Shown: positions 53,560 through 62,864 of the stretch, one piece after another
Position numbering within the stretch: position 1 is the first letter of the stretch
How the letters are laid out: each line of letters starts with the position of its first letter
Source of the DNA: a virus
Reading direction: 5' to 3' (one strand)
IMG/VR virus record: IMGVR_UViG_3300021437_000011
Location: 1 to 64,000 of that record
DNA length: 64,000 nt
Translations under genes and position numbers: made by a program
Notes under the pieces: model-generated
Told to the model about the DNA's origin: nothing
Seen by the model: the letters and a program-made list of their open reading frames with translations, nothing else
Databases searched by the model: none

Positions 53560-56088
53560 ATGGCTGACTTTGATCTGAGCAATCTCTTGCCGACTCCCAT
53601 AACGTCGGCCACGCCAGAGCAGATCCAGAGCATGCGCGAGTACGCCACGGCCATGATGAAGGGGCAGCCCCATCAGGGTCCGTACACCTGGGCGAATGCG
53701 CTTGACACGATATCGAGCAAACTGCTCGGCGCGGCAATGTGGCGCCGAGCTGGAGAGTTACAAAAGGGCGGCCTGGAAGAGGGCGCGAAGTCAATCCCGA
53801 CGTTTGACGCCAGCTCGTCGGCAGGCGCGGGAACAGCCCCCACGCCAACAGCCCCTGCGGCCTCTGCCCCTCCCGCTACGGCTCCAAGCGCCGACCAAAC
53901 GGCGGCAACGCCAGAAGGAGGAGTAGCGTCTTCAGCGCGCGCGCCTACGCCTATGGAGGCGAATGACACCCTTGGTTTTATCAAGAAGTGGGAGGGGTTT
54001 GACTCTACCGCCAAGTGGGATTATAAGCAATACAGCGGCGGATATGGAAGCCGCGCAGAGAAAGGCCAAACATTTACGCCGGAAACCGCTCACGCCGCGC
54101 TTGTCGATTCTGTCCAGCCGATCTCAAAATTTATTGGCGAGAATGTCAAAGTTCCTCTCTCTCCAGGTCAGCGGACGGCGCTTACCAGCTTTGCATACAA
54201 TGTTGGGACTGGGGATGGCGGCCTAAGCGATTTGATCCCCGATATCAATAAGGGAGATTGGCCTTCCGTCGCAGCAAAAATGCAGCATTACAATCATGCT
54301 GGCGGAAAAGTTAAGGTAGATCTCACGCGTCGGCGCGCTGATGAAGCGCGAATGATTGCGTTTGGAGCTCCTCCCGCCGCGCCATCCCCCCAAGCGATCG
54401 GCCCCATTGTCAACGCCCTTGCCGGGCCTTCTGGCGCCACCACTACCTTTCCCATGGCCCCAGGAGCCCCAGGGGCTCCTGGGGGGCTGACCGGGCCAAC
54501 TGGCGCATCAATAACTCTCCCGGCGAATTCTTTGGCTCAGGGAGCGGCTCCTGGAGGCAATGCCCCGCAATCAATTGGCGGAATGATAAAATATATGGGC
54601 GGCGTCCCAAGCCCCGCCCTCTCGCCGACAGGGGCTCTGGCGCCGCAGCAGGCGGCTGTCAATGCAATCGCAGGGGGCGGGGGGCCTGCTCTAGCCGGAG
54701 GACCGGGGCAGACGGCGATGACGAGCGCGATTGCGGGGGGCTCCCCCCGCGCTGCGACGCCGCAAGCCACTCCAGATTTCATGCCTCCGACGCCCGGACT
54801 CCCCCCGCTCCCAACGCCAGCGGAAATCCAGGCCGGGCTCCGCAGTAATATTCCGCAATACGTAGAGATAGCGAAGGCTAACCAGGAATATCGACTAAAG
54901 GCGTTGGCTCCAACGCAATACGTCGATCCACGGGATGGAACAGTATGGTTTGGGAACCAATACACTGGATTCCATAGGTCTCCCATGAGAGGTCTCCCGC
55001 AAACCCAAATGCTCCCAATAGAAGCTGGAGGAGTGAAAATCCAACAGCCTTATACTTGGGGAACAGGGGCTCAAGGGCAACCTGTTCTGAACCCCGTCCA
55101 GACAATGACGCATCCTGCTATGCCCGGAGCTGCGCCAAGCGCGCCCGGAGCCACTGATGAGTTCCCCACGGGCGGAAGCGTCGGGGAAATGGTGGAATGG
55201 GCTAACCGCCAAAAGACCCGACTTGCCGAGCAGGAAGGCTACGCTAGGAAGACTGGAGAGACCTACGCCACAAAGCAAGGGATTATCGAGAAGCGGGCGG
55301 CTGACGCCCAGGACGAGCTTCCCCAGCTCCAGACGCTACAGAAAGTGATTCATGATCCTGCCTTCTATTCTGGATGGAAGGCGGGAAACGTGGAGGCGAT
55401 GAGCTCTGCCCTCCGGATGGTTGGTTACTCAGGAGACACCGCCAGCCTCATGCAGTATGCGAAGAAACTTGGGTCGGCCGCCAGCTTGGAAAACATTCGA
55501 GAAATGGGCGAGTCCGGGGCGGTCCGTATCCCAGAAATGCATATGATCGAAAAATCAAATTTCGATATCGAAAACACTCCTGCGGCTAACGCCGCCATTG
55601 TTGATATCCGGATGAGGATTGCCCAGCGGCAGCTCGAAACAGCGAATCTCGCCAATCAATACGCCAATAAACATGGCGGCGTTCTTGATCGTGGCTTCGA
55701 TCAGATCAAGCGTGATTACTACGAAGCTAACCCACTGTTTTCGAAAGCTGAAATTGATAGATACGACCACATCCTAACGAATAGAAAGCCCCCAGAGGGC
55801 GGCCAAGCGGCTGTGGCGAACGCCAACGCCGCGAACGTTCCTCCCGCTGCCATAGCCCAGCTTGGGGCCAATCCCACTCCTGAGCGCATGTCAGAATTTG
55901 AAAGACATTTCGGTCTTCATCCTGGGACGGCAATGGAGATGTTGAAGCGTCTTCCTGCCCGCCCGGCGCCGCCGCAGGCTCCCCTCCCAGGACCTGCGGG
56001 TCCTGTTCAGGTCATTCCCAAACCCGCAGGCCCTGCCGCTCCTCAGGCCCCAGCTTCTCCGCCCCTTGACCTGATGGGAAGCCCCTAA
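53560..56088 (+). CDS. Virion protein with lysozyme (GH24-like) domain, 842 aa
   Basis: ATG 53560. After a Pro/Ala/Thr-rich linker (~80-130), residues about 135-270 show a T4-type lysozyme: IKKWEGFDSTAKWDYKQYSG with catalytic Glu, GGYGSRAEKGQTFT, LSPGQRTALTSFAYNVGTGD and DLTRRRADEARMI. Long disordered Pro/Gly/Ala stretches (~275-445) follow, then a helical C-terminal half (MVEWANRQKTRLAEQEGYAR, ANLANQYANKHGGVLDRG). It probably cuts the cell wall during DNA entry. The stop overlaps the next start (TAATG). Confidence 0.8.
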   Translation: MADFDLSNLLPTPITSATPEQIQSMREYATAMMKGQPHQGPYTWANALDTISSKLLGAAMWRRAGELQKGGLEEGAKSIPTFDASSSAGAGTAPTPTAPAASAPPATAPSADQTAATPEGGVASSARAPTPMEANDTLGFIKKWEGFDSTAKWDYKQYSGGYGSRAEKGQTFTPETAHAALVDSVQPISKFIGENVKVPLSPGQRTALTSFAYNVGTGDGGLSDLIPDINKGDWPSVAAKMQHYNHAGGKVKVDLTRRRADEARMIAFGAPPAAPSPQAIGPIVNALAGPSGATTTFPMAPGAPGAPGGLTGPTGASITLPANSLAQGAAPGGNAPQSIGGMIKYMGGVPSPALSPTGALAPQQAAVNAIAGGGGPALAGGPGQTAMTSAIAGGSPRAATPQATPDFMPPTPGLPPLPTPAEIQAGLRSNIPQYVEIAKANQEYRLKALAPTQYVDPRDGTVWFGNQYTGFHRSPMRGLPQTQMLPIEAGGVKIQQPYTWGTGAQGQPVLNPVQTMTHPAMPGAAPSAPGATDEFPTGGSVGEMVEWANRQKTRLAEQEGYARKTGETYATKQGIIEKRAADAQDELPQLQTLQKVIHDPAFYSGWKAGNVEAMSSALRMVGYSGDTASLMQYAKKLGSAASLENIREMGESGAVRIPEMHMIEKSNFDIENTPAANAAIVDIRMRIAQRQLETANLANQYANKHGGVLDRGFDQIKRDYYEANPLFSKAEIDRYDHILTNRKPPEGGQAAVANANAANVPPAAIAQLGANPTPERMSEFERHFGLHPGTAMEMLKRLPARPAPPQAPLPGPAGPVQVIPKPAGPAAPQAPASPPLDLMGSP

Positions 56089-58184
56089 TGGCGGGAGAGC
56101 AAGCACAATTCGGCGCTCCCGCTGCTCCGGGAGCCACTGCTTTCTCTGAATGGGCGAAGGCTGGCGGGAAAGCTCCCGCCAGCGAATGGGACAAGTTTGG
56201 CCCCGCCGTCGCTCAGGCGCCCGCCAGCGAATGGGACCAATTTGGCCCCGCCGTCTCCCCAGAGACGGGAAAACCAAAAACATGGGGCGAATACGCCAAG
56301 GGCGTTGGCAGGTCGGCGGAGCAAGGGCTAACCTTTGGCTTCGGCGATGAGATTAACGCCAATGCCCGCCACTACATCACCGGCGAGGACTACGACCAGG
56401 CGCTGGCTGATGAGCGGAGCAAACTCGCTCAGTTCAGAATATCGAACCCTTATTCAGCATACGGGGCCGAGATCGGCGCGGGCATGGTCCTCCCCATGGG
56501 GGCGGCCGGAGGCGCAATGCGCGCCGGCGCAACTCTTGGGACTGCGGCCAAGGCTGGCGCCCTCACCGGAATGGGCCAAGGCGCTGCGTATGGCTTTGGC
56601 GCTGCTGAGGGGGGCGTTTTGCCCCGCGTCGCCGGTGCGGTTGAGGGCGGCGCGATTGGAGGCGCGGTAGGCGCGGCGGCTCCTGTCGTCGGCGCGGCTA
56701 TTGGCGCTGGGGCGGGGGCTCTCGGCCGCGCTGCTGGGACGATTCTTAGCCCGACCGCCACCGCGGAGCGCTCTGCGGCCGAAGATATAGCCCATATGAT
56801 CCAGCAAAGCGGCCTCGACCCGGCTGAGATAGCTGCGAATATGCGTCAGGGGCGTACTGGCTCGGCTGTTCCATTCAATGTGATTGACGCAGCGACCCAA
56901 ACCGCTCGTGAAGCTGGTCGGCCTGGCGCTGACGTCGGACTTATCAATGCGGCGCGAAACGCCGCAGGGACTGGCGGCCCTGCAGAGGCGATGGCCAGAG
57001 AGGCCCTCGAAACGCGCTTAGTAGACCAGCCCGCGCGTCTGCAGGATCTTTTCTCTCGCGTAACAGGAGGACGCGATCTCGAAAGCGAGATGACGCGGCT
57101 TGATGCGGAAATCAATCAGAATGCTGGGACACGGTATCAGCAAGCATACGCGAACGCGCGCGATTTCGACATTACGGCGGAAATGGGGCAATTTCTCGCG
57201 GGCAATGGCGAGATTCTCAAGACAAACTCCGGTCTTGGCGCTTCCGCACGCCAAGCCATCAGAATGTTTCTGGAGCGGCCAGACGCCATGGGCCGGGTTC
57301 GGCCCATCAGGACCGTCCCTGAATACATGGCCGTAAGGCGGTCTCTAGACGACATGATAGCCAAATCCATGGGCGCCAACGGCAGAGCCACTCCAGAGAC
57401 ACGGCTGCTGATGGACCTGCGTTCATCGATGAACGCGCCGAATGGCCCCGTAATGTCGGCTAATCCGCAGCTTGCGGCGGCGGACGCCATCTTTTCTGGC
57501 GCCAGGAGCGCTCAGGATGTGATGGCCCTTGGCGCTGGCGCGGTGATGAAGGCTGGAGAGGAGCAACGCAGAGCTCTGACCCAGTTCGGCAGAATGACGC
57601 CTCCGCAGCAAGAGGCGTATCGCATTGGCGTCATGCAGAAGTTTGACGACATGGTCACCTCGCAACGGTATCAGTCAACCATGCCAGCGAAGCAGTTTAA
57701 CACCGAAGCGACTGAGAATTTTATTCGACGCGTATTCCCCCAAAACCAAGCAGATAGGCTTTGGGGGGAAATCCAGCGCGAAAATATTGGAACGCGGACA
57801 TTTGAAGGCGTTTTTAGCGGATCGCGTACAGCTCCAATGTTGTACCAGACCGAATACCGGGAATTGGCCCCAAGGATCGCTGGCAAGCTCGCATCCCTTG
57901 ATATCCCCGGAACGATAAAAGCTATTGGAGACCTCGCCACCAAAAATTACGGCGCGCAGAGGTCGCAAGAGCTGGTGCGCCAGCTTACCAGCATTGATCC
58001 CGCCGTCGCTCGCAATGCAGCCCGGACCATCGCGCAGATACCAGCCCGGACAGCAGCGGAAGAGGCAACTCGCCGTCGCGTTCGCTCCGCCCTGATCGGC
58101 GCCGCCCCAAAGATCGCAACGGAACAGCCTGCGTCCAGCAATGATCGCCAATACCAGATTAACGCCTTGAGGGGGCTAAGGTAA
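56088..58184 (+). CDS. Ejection-type virion protein, 698 aa
   Basis: ATG 56088. N-terminal repeat APASEWDKFGPAV / APASEWDQFGPAV (residues ~24-55), then Gly/Ala-rich amphipathic membrane-like stretches at about 125-225 (IGAGMVLPMGAAGGAMRAGA; AVGAAAPVVGAAIGAGAGAL). Long helices follow to the end. Proteins of this kind in podoviruses form a channel through the cell envelope for DNA. It follows the lysozyme-bearing protein and precedes the tail fibres. Role by analogy. Confidence 0.7.
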   Translation: MAGEQAQFGAPAAPGATAFSEWAKAGGKAPASEWDKFGPAVAQAPASEWDQFGPAVSPETGKPKTWGEYAKGVGRSAEQGLTFGFGDEINANARHYITGEDYDQALADERSKLAQFRISNPYSAYGAEIGAGMVLPMGAAGGAMRAGATLGTAAKAGALTGMGQGAAYGFGAAEGGVLPRVAGAVEGGAIGGAVGAAAPVVGAAIGAGAGALGRAAGTILSPTATAERSAAEDIAHMIQQSGLDPAEIAANMRQGRTGSAVPFNVIDAATQTAREAGRPGADVGLINAARNAAGTGGPAEAMAREALETRLVDQPARLQDLFSRVTGGRDLESEMTRLDAEINQNAGTRYQQAYANARDFDITAEMGQFLAGNGEILKTNSGLGASARQAIRMFLERPDAMGRVRPIRTVPEYMAVRRSLDDMIAKSMGANGRATPETRLLMDLRSSMNAPNGPVMSANPQLAAADAIFSGARSAQDVMALGAGAVMKAGEEQRRALTQFGRMTPPQQEAYRIGVMQKFDDMVTSQRYQSTMPAKQFNTEATENFIRRVFPQNQADRLWGEIQRENIGTRTFEGVFSGSRTAPMLYQTEYRELAPRIAGKLASLDIPGTIKAIGDLATKNYGAQRSQELVRQLTSIDPAVARNAARTIAQIPARTAAEEATRRRVRSALIGAAPKIATEQPASSNDRQYQINALRGLR

Positions 58185-58960
58185 TGCCACGCAATTCCAC
58201 AGGGGCTTACAGTCTGCCGATTGGGGCGTTTTCGCCTGGGGGCCTGATCAAGGCGACGGATCATAATAGCAATTACAGCGACATCGCCACGGCGCTCACT
58301 CAATCCCTGGCGACGACTGGCGTTTCTCTAATGACTGGGCCATTCAAGGCCGCATCGGGCGTCGTTACCGCGCCATCGATCACATTCAGCTCGTCTCCAA
58401 CCACAGGATTTTACCTCGCGGGGGCCAATCAGATCGGCTGGGCGGCCTCGGGGGTGCAGGCTGGCTGGTTCAATTCGGATGGGACCGTTGGTTTCGCTGG
58501 GAACGTCACTTTTAGCTCAAACGTCATCGTCACTGGAAGCATAACGACCGGAGGCGCGACCGTGACGGCGTTTGCGTCTGGAACGAGGACCTTCTTCGCC
58601 CAAGCGGCGGCTCCGGCTACGTGGACGCAAATTGTCGCCTACAACGATTACGCCCTGCGGCTCATATCCGGAGCAGGAGGGGGGACGCACGGCACGAAAG
58701 GGTTCTCATCGATTTTCAACGTATCGATCACAAACCTAGCGTCTCACAATCACACCCTTACCGATCCCGGTCATACCCACACTTACGACCATGGCAATAT
58801 CGGGACAAGCGGCGGTTCGGGCGGCACTGATTGGTATAGCGTCTATACGGCGTCCACAGGGGCGACGGCGACGGGAATATCTCTCGCGGCCGCTGGCGGT
58901 GGAGCGTGGATATCATTCGACGTGCTTTATCTGGATATCATCCTTTGCCAGAAGAATTGA
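58184..58960 (+). CDS. Tail fibre with His-rich tip, 258 aa
   Basis: ATG 58184 overlaps the previous stop. N-terminus MPRNSTGAYSLPIGAFSPGG is a common phage-fibre attachment start. The middle is beta-rich (FNSDGTVGFAGNVTFSSNVI). The C-terminal region holds LASHNHTLTDPGHTHTYDHG, a His-x-His pattern like iron-binding tips of T4 gp37-type fibres. Likely a trimeric receptor-binding protein. Confidence 0.75.
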   Translation: MPRNSTGAYSLPIGAFSPGGLIKATDHNSNYSDIATALTQSLATTGVSLMTGPFKAASGVVTAPSITFSSSPTTGFYLAGANQIGWAASGVQAGWFNSDGTVGFAGNVTFSSNVIVTGSITTGGATVTAFASGTRTFFAQAAAPATWTQIVAYNDYALRLISGAGGGTHGTKGFSSIFNVSITNLASHNHTLTDPGHTHTYDHGNIGTSGGSGGTDWYSVYTASTGATATGISLAAAGGGAWISFDVLYLDIILCQKN

Positions 58961-58963
58961 TCA

Positions 58964-59320
58964 ATGACAAGAAAAATACCGCGCGGCGACGAAAACCTTA
59001 TCTGCCGCTATCATAAGCTTCCGATGTCGGAAGTATGCCATACATGCGATTCCTGGACGCATCTGCAAGGCCGCAACCCCAATACTGGGGAAATCATTGA
59101 TGACTGGAAATGCGCGGACTCGTGGATTCCTGTCCTACTCCTTGAGATCGCGCAGAAGGCGCACGGGGTGAGCGCCGAGATTGGAAGCCTCCGCGGCGAG
59201 ATGGGCAAAGCCCACGAGGAGGCTATGAGCGCGGCGCGTGGCGTGGCGGTGATGACCGCGCTCCCCATGAGGGGCGCTCCGCGACTGCTTGAAACGAAAA
59301 ACAGCTCCGAGGGCGACTGA
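58964..59320 (+). CDS. Small Cys-rich protein of the fibre cluster, 118 aa
   Basis: ATG 58964. N-terminal Cys/His set (CRYHKLPMSEVCHTCDSW; later KCADSW) could bind a metal or cluster. The second half is helical (LLEIAQKAHGVSAEIGSLRG). It lies between two fibre genes with no gap at 59320 and may be a fibre-assembly factor, but no family is recognised. Confidence 0.6.
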   Translation: MTRKIPRGDENLICRYHKLPMSEVCHTCDSWTHLQGRNPNTGEIIDDWKCADSWIPVLLLEIAQKAHGVSAEIGSLRGEMGKAHEEAMSAARGVAVMTALPMRGAPRLLETKNSSEGD

Positions 59321-60456
59321 TGCCGTTTACTGGCAATACGTATACAGGCCCAGCCGGGTCAACCAACGCCACAGCCGGACAGGTTGTCCAGAGCGCGATT
59401 TGGAACGCCATCCATGGCGATCTGGCTACCGCCCTTACCACTTTGATGACGCAGGCGAATACAAATGCGCCAGGATTCCAAAACGTCATGGCTCCGAATG
59501 GCAGCTTCCTGATCTGGCAGCGAGGGCTATCGATCGCCGTCCCAGCGTCAACGATAGCCTATACGGCCGATCGATGGTATCTGGCGACGGGGGCCACCGA
59601 GGCCAGCATTGTCGCCGCTGTTGCAGATCTTTCCGCAGGAGCGACGCCAAACTGCGCCGCCAAGGTTACGCGCAACTCCGGGCAGACCGGAACGGCGGTG
59701 GTGTCGTTTGGCTATCCATTTGACACTGATGAGATTTATAGGATGAGAGGGAGCCTGCTGTCGTTTAGCTGCGCGGTAAAATCTGGCGCCAACTGGTCTC
59801 CAGCCTCCGGGACGCTAACCGTCACGGTAGCATTCGGAACCGGGAGCGTGGGAAAGCGGGTGAACGGCTTTACTGCTGAAACCGTTGTCCTCACGATACC
59901 GACCAACCTCGCGGTAAGCAGCCCTAGAACAGTCATATCAGGAACAAGCACTGTAATAGTTCCTGTAAATTCTGGTCAGGGAGAAGTTCAGTTTACGTGG
60001 ACTCCATCAGGCACCGCTGGCGCTGACGACAGCATCTCAATAGATGAGTGTTGCTTGGTTACTGGATCTCTTATCCAAAGCTTCACTGATATACCATTCC
60101 AGACCAGTCTTGATATGTGCAAAAGGCACTATCAGAAAACGTTCCCCTACGCCACTGCTCCGGCGCAAAACGCGGGAACCCAGGGCGCGTTGAGTCTGAT
60201 CTCCGCGACATCAAAAGTCGGCCTGTTCTGGAAATTTGCGGACGAGATGCGCGCTGCGCCGTGGGCTATCACCACCTATTCGCCAGGCGGGGCCACGGCG
60301 AACTGGTATGACCTCACGGGAGGCGTCAGTCTCGTCACTGTTGTCGATGTGACCAACAGCGGCAGCACTATGGGGATTATGCTCTACAGCGCGGCGACTG
60401 CAGCCGCGGCTGACCACCTCATTTATCTTCACGCCGACGCCAACGCCTCAATTTGA
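59320..60456 (+). CDS. Second tail fibre/receptor-binding protein, 378 aa
   Basis: ATG 59320 overlaps the previous stop. N-terminus MPFTGNTYTGPAGSTNATAG resembles a fibre anchor. From about residue 60 a jelly-roll-like domain appears (MAPNGSFLIWQRGLSIAVPA; IAYTADRWYLATGATEASIV; FTWTPSGTAGADDSISIDEC), the pattern of carbohydrate-binding tail proteins. The C-terminus is beta-rich. It ends the late operon and overlaps the convergent GNAT gene by 9 bases. Confidence 0.7.
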   Translation: MPFTGNTYTGPAGSTNATAGQVVQSAIWNAIHGDLATALTTLMTQANTNAPGFQNVMAPNGSFLIWQRGLSIAVPASTIAYTADRWYLATGATEASIVAAVADLSAGATPNCAAKVTRNSGQTGTAVVSFGYPFDTDEIYRMRGSLLSFSCAVKSGANWSPASGTLTVTVAFGTGSVGKRVNGFTAETVVLTIPTNLAVSSPRTVISGTSTVIVPVNSGQGEVQFTWTPSGTAGADDSISIDECCLVTGSLIQSFTDIPFQTSLDMCKRHYQKTFPYATAPAQNAGTQGALSLISATSKVGLFWKFADEMRAAPWAITTYSPGGATANWYDLTGGVSLVTVVDVTNSGSTMGIMLYSAATAAAADHLIYLHADANASI

Positions 60457-60876
60457 TGGAGGCGTCCACTTGTATGTGTTCTGAATGTGCGTGAAATTAA
60501 GCATCTCGAACATGCCAATCGATGGGTAGTTTCGCGGGTTGATGTTGGCGAAGAGAGGCGCGTTCGACCTCTGCTGGAGCCTGACGACGGCTCGTGGCCC
60601 GCGCCCCTTTCCACGATATCGCCGAAGCAGGAAGAGCCCAACTTCATTCGCCTTGGAAAGGTACATGGCTCCGACGCGCACGCCGTCGTCAACGAGCAAC
60701 CACCAGTCCTTGTATGGGCGTCCCAAAACAAAATCAACGTGTGTGGGACGGCCTGGCATTGAAATGTGGCTGATATTGGTGGTCTCGTCTCTCTCAGCGA
60801 GCAGATCGTAGAGAAAATCAAGCGTCTCTGAGGGGGGCTCCCCCTCTTGCGGGTAGATGCTCACCAATTCGATCAC
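60448..60876 (-). CDS. GNAT-type acetyltransferase of the sugar cassette, 142 aa
   Basis: GTG 60876 (GGAG upstream) overlaps the methylase stop. Segments VDFVLGRPYKDWWLLVDDGV, RVGAMYLSKANEVGLFLLRR and YRGKGRGPRAVVRLQQRSNA give the GNAT acetyl-CoA loop (R/Q-x-x-G-x-G/A region). ANINPRNYPSIGMFEMLNFT follows. It is placed like the N-acetyltransferase of pseudaminic or related sugar pathways. Substrate is inferred from neighbours only. Confidence 0.7.
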   Translation of the reverse strand: MIELVSIYPQEGEPPSETLDFLYDLLAERDETTNISHISMPGRPTHVDFVLGRPYKDWWLLVDDGVRVGAMYLSKANEVGLFLLRRYRGKGRGPRAVVRLQQRSNAPLFANINPRNYPSIGMFEMLNFTHIQNTYKWTPPSN

Positions 60877-61490
60877 GGCTGCTTCTCCAGAAGATGCCAA
60901 GTCACGTTATCGAGCCCAGTGGCGGGCTTCCACTCAAAGCCATAGGCGATGCATCTGAGGTCCGGGAATCGCTCCAGATAGAGCGAGCCGTAGTCGGCCT
61001 TCCATAGCGCGCCAGCGCGCCCTCGATATTCGACCGCCGTCACCTCCGGGCTGAAATATTCGATGGCGGCGATCCAGTGACTGGAAACCCGGTGAATCTC
61101 GTCCATGGCCGCCCCAAGCTTCGCAGGGGGGATATGAATCAGGACTCCTGAAGTGAAGACAAAATCATTCGAGGCGTCCTGAAGCGGAATTTGGCCAGCG
61201 CAGCCGCTCAGGACCTCCGCCCCGATATTGGTTTTCATGTACTCCCTAGCGCGCTGGTTGGGCTCGATGGCGGTCAACGCCACGGTGGGGCCAACCATAT
61301 ATCTGAGCGCTTTCAGGTTGGCTCCACATCCCGCGCCAATCTCAACCGCCGATCTGATCTTTTCTTTCATCGCTCCAACGATTTTGAGAAGGAGTCGGCG
61401 GCGAGCCTCAATATTTTCGAACGAAGAGCAGTTCCTCTCGGTATAGTCATCGCCAAACTGACCTTCCCACAGCTTAAGATTATCATCCAT
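60873..61490 (-). CDS. Pseudaminic-acid-associated methylase, 205 aa
   Basis: ATG 61490. The start LWEGQFGDDYTERN and the SAM-binding AVEIGAGCGANLKALRYMVG, then FVFTSGVLIHIPPAKLGAAM and IEYFSPEVTAVEYRGRAGAL, closely follow the pseudaminic-acid-biosynthesis-associated methylase pattern as I remember it. It would methylate a nonulosonic acid or a precursor. Overlaps of 4-8 bases with both neighbours show a tight operon. Confidence 0.8.
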   Translation of the reverse strand: MDDNLKLWEGQFGDDYTERNCSSFENIEARRRLLLKIVGAMKEKIRSAVEIGAGCGANLKALRYMVGPTVALTAIEPNQRAREYMKTNIGAEVLSGCAGQIPLQDASNDFVFTSGVLIHIPPAKLGAAMDEIHRVSSHWIAAIEYFSPEVTAVEYRGRAGALWKADYGSLYLERFPDLRCIAYGFEWKPATGLDNVTWHLLEKQP

Positions 61491-62121
61491 TCGACGACCT
61501 CAATATATCTTCAAGTCTCTTTATGTCTTCGGGGAAGTCTACACAGTAGTTAATGTCGGAAACATTGACCTTAGCCGCCAGTGTCCCTATGTCAAGGCGT
61601 TTATTATTTTGCATCCAGGGAGTTACGTGCTCCCTATCGTACGGATCAGATGCCTCTCCGCTTGCCGCCTCCAGGCAACCCATGGTAAAGCATTCGCAAT
61701 CGAACCCTTTTGGAAATGTCCTGGTGGGATGCACGTTCGATGCGTAGTCAAGATCCTCTTTTTTAAGCATCTCAAGCACGAGTTCGCATAACGCAGGATC
61801 AATGAACGGACAGTCCGCTGTCAAGCGCATGATGATATCGGCTTTGACATCCTTGGCCGCCTCTTGATAGCGGCCGAGGACGTCATCCTCATCTCCAGCG
61901 AAAGCAAGAACGCGCATCTCTCGGCATAGGTTCAGGATGGGCAAGGACGCCTCATCCTCTGGGAACGCGCACACCACTTTATCAATCCCAGAAATAAGTT
62001 TGGCCCTCGTTAGGACATGCTCCAGAACAGGCTTCCCGTCGAGAAGCGCCATGGTTTTTCCTGGAAATCTTCTTGAAGTCATCCTCGCTTGTATAATGCA
62101 CGCGCTTACAATTCCGGTCAT
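61483..62121 (-). CDS. SpsF/NeuA-type cytidylyltransferase, 212 aa
   Basis: ATG 62121. The nucleotide-binding start is IIQARMTSRRFPGKTMALLD, with GKPVLEHVLTRAK; later LTADCPFIDP and HVTPWMQNN. This is the SpsF family of sugar cytidylyltransferases, relatives of NeuA, which activate acidic sugars as CMP derivatives. In this cassette it probably makes a CMP-nonulosonic acid, perhaps the donor for the DUF115-like enzymes. Confidence 0.8.
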   Translation of the reverse strand: MTGIVSACIIQARMTSRRFPGKTMALLDGKPVLEHVLTRAKLISGIDKVVCAFPEDEASLPILNLCREMRVLAFAGDEDDVLGRYQEAAKDVKADIIMRLTADCPFIDPALCELVLEMLKKEDLDYASNVHPTRTFPKGFDCECFTMGCLEAASGEASDPYDREHVTPWMQNNKRLDIGTLAAKVNVSDINYCVDFPEDIKRLEDILRSSNG

Positions 62122-62864
62122 CCTGCCAGCCTTGTGTTAATCCCATGGTCATGGAGATAGCGCCGCGCCCCCTGCGGCGTCATCTCGGCAAAAAGAAACC
62201 CCGCGCCAACGGCCACCGCGTCGGCGCCAACTTCGAACGCCTCAAGGAGATGAGCGTAATTCCCAGCGCCGCCAGCCGCGATAACGGGAACGCTGACGGC
62301 GGTCGAAACCTTTTGGATCAAATCACGATCAAATCCCGCCTCGCCGCCATCATGGGGAATGCTGGTTAAAATGATCTCTCCAACGCCATCTTCAACAGCG
62401 GCGCGCGCCATACATTCTGGACGTATATTATTGATTTTATTGCCACATTCCGTAATAACGCGATCATGGGCGACATCGATCGCGGCGACTATGGCCTGGG
62501 CGCCAAAGCGCTCAGACGCCGCGCGGATCAAAACACGATCAAATAATGCGGAACCGAGCACAACCTTATCCGCGCCGGCGCGAAGGAGCTCGCGGATATG
62601 CTCCAACGTCGAAACCCCGCCTCCGATCGCTACGGGCATGAAGCATTCAGCAGTGAACTCCCTCAGCTCGGCGAAGCGCGGCTCGCGGGCCTCTGGCGTC
62701 GCCGCGACATCGAGAATGACCAGCTCATCGATCTGACGCCGGTCACACACCCGGATAGCCTGCATAAGGGAGCCAACATGGCGCCGGTTGTGGAACTGCT
62801 TTCCCTTCACCAAGGATTTGCCATCCCACAAAAGCGTGGTGATAACCCGCCTCTTGATCATCAC
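62118..62864 (-). CDS. HisF-like cyclase subunit of sugar cassette, 248 aa
   Basis: ATG 62864. A (beta/alpha)8 barrel of HisF type: LVKGKQFHNRRHVGSLMQAI, ELVILDVAATPEARE, VAIGGGVSTLEHIRELLRAG, ADKVVLGSALF, TSIPHDGGEAGFD, VPVIAAGGAGN. Such HisF copies in polysaccharide clusters act with a HisH-like glutaminase and the amidotransferase to make an acetamidino group. No HisH is visible; it may lie beyond the window. Confidence 0.85.
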   Translation of the reverse strand: MMIKRRVITTLLWDGKSLVKGKQFHNRRHVGSLMQAIRVCDRRQIDELVILDVAATPEAREPRFAELREFTAECFMPVAIGGGVSTLEHIRELLRAGADKVVLGSALFDRVLIRAASERFGAQAIVAAIDVAHDRVITECGNKINNIRPECMARAAVEDGVGEIILTSIPHDGGEAGFDRDLIQKVSTAVSVPVIAAGGAGNYAHLLEAFEVGADAVAVGAGFLFAEMTPQGARRYLHDHGINTRLAG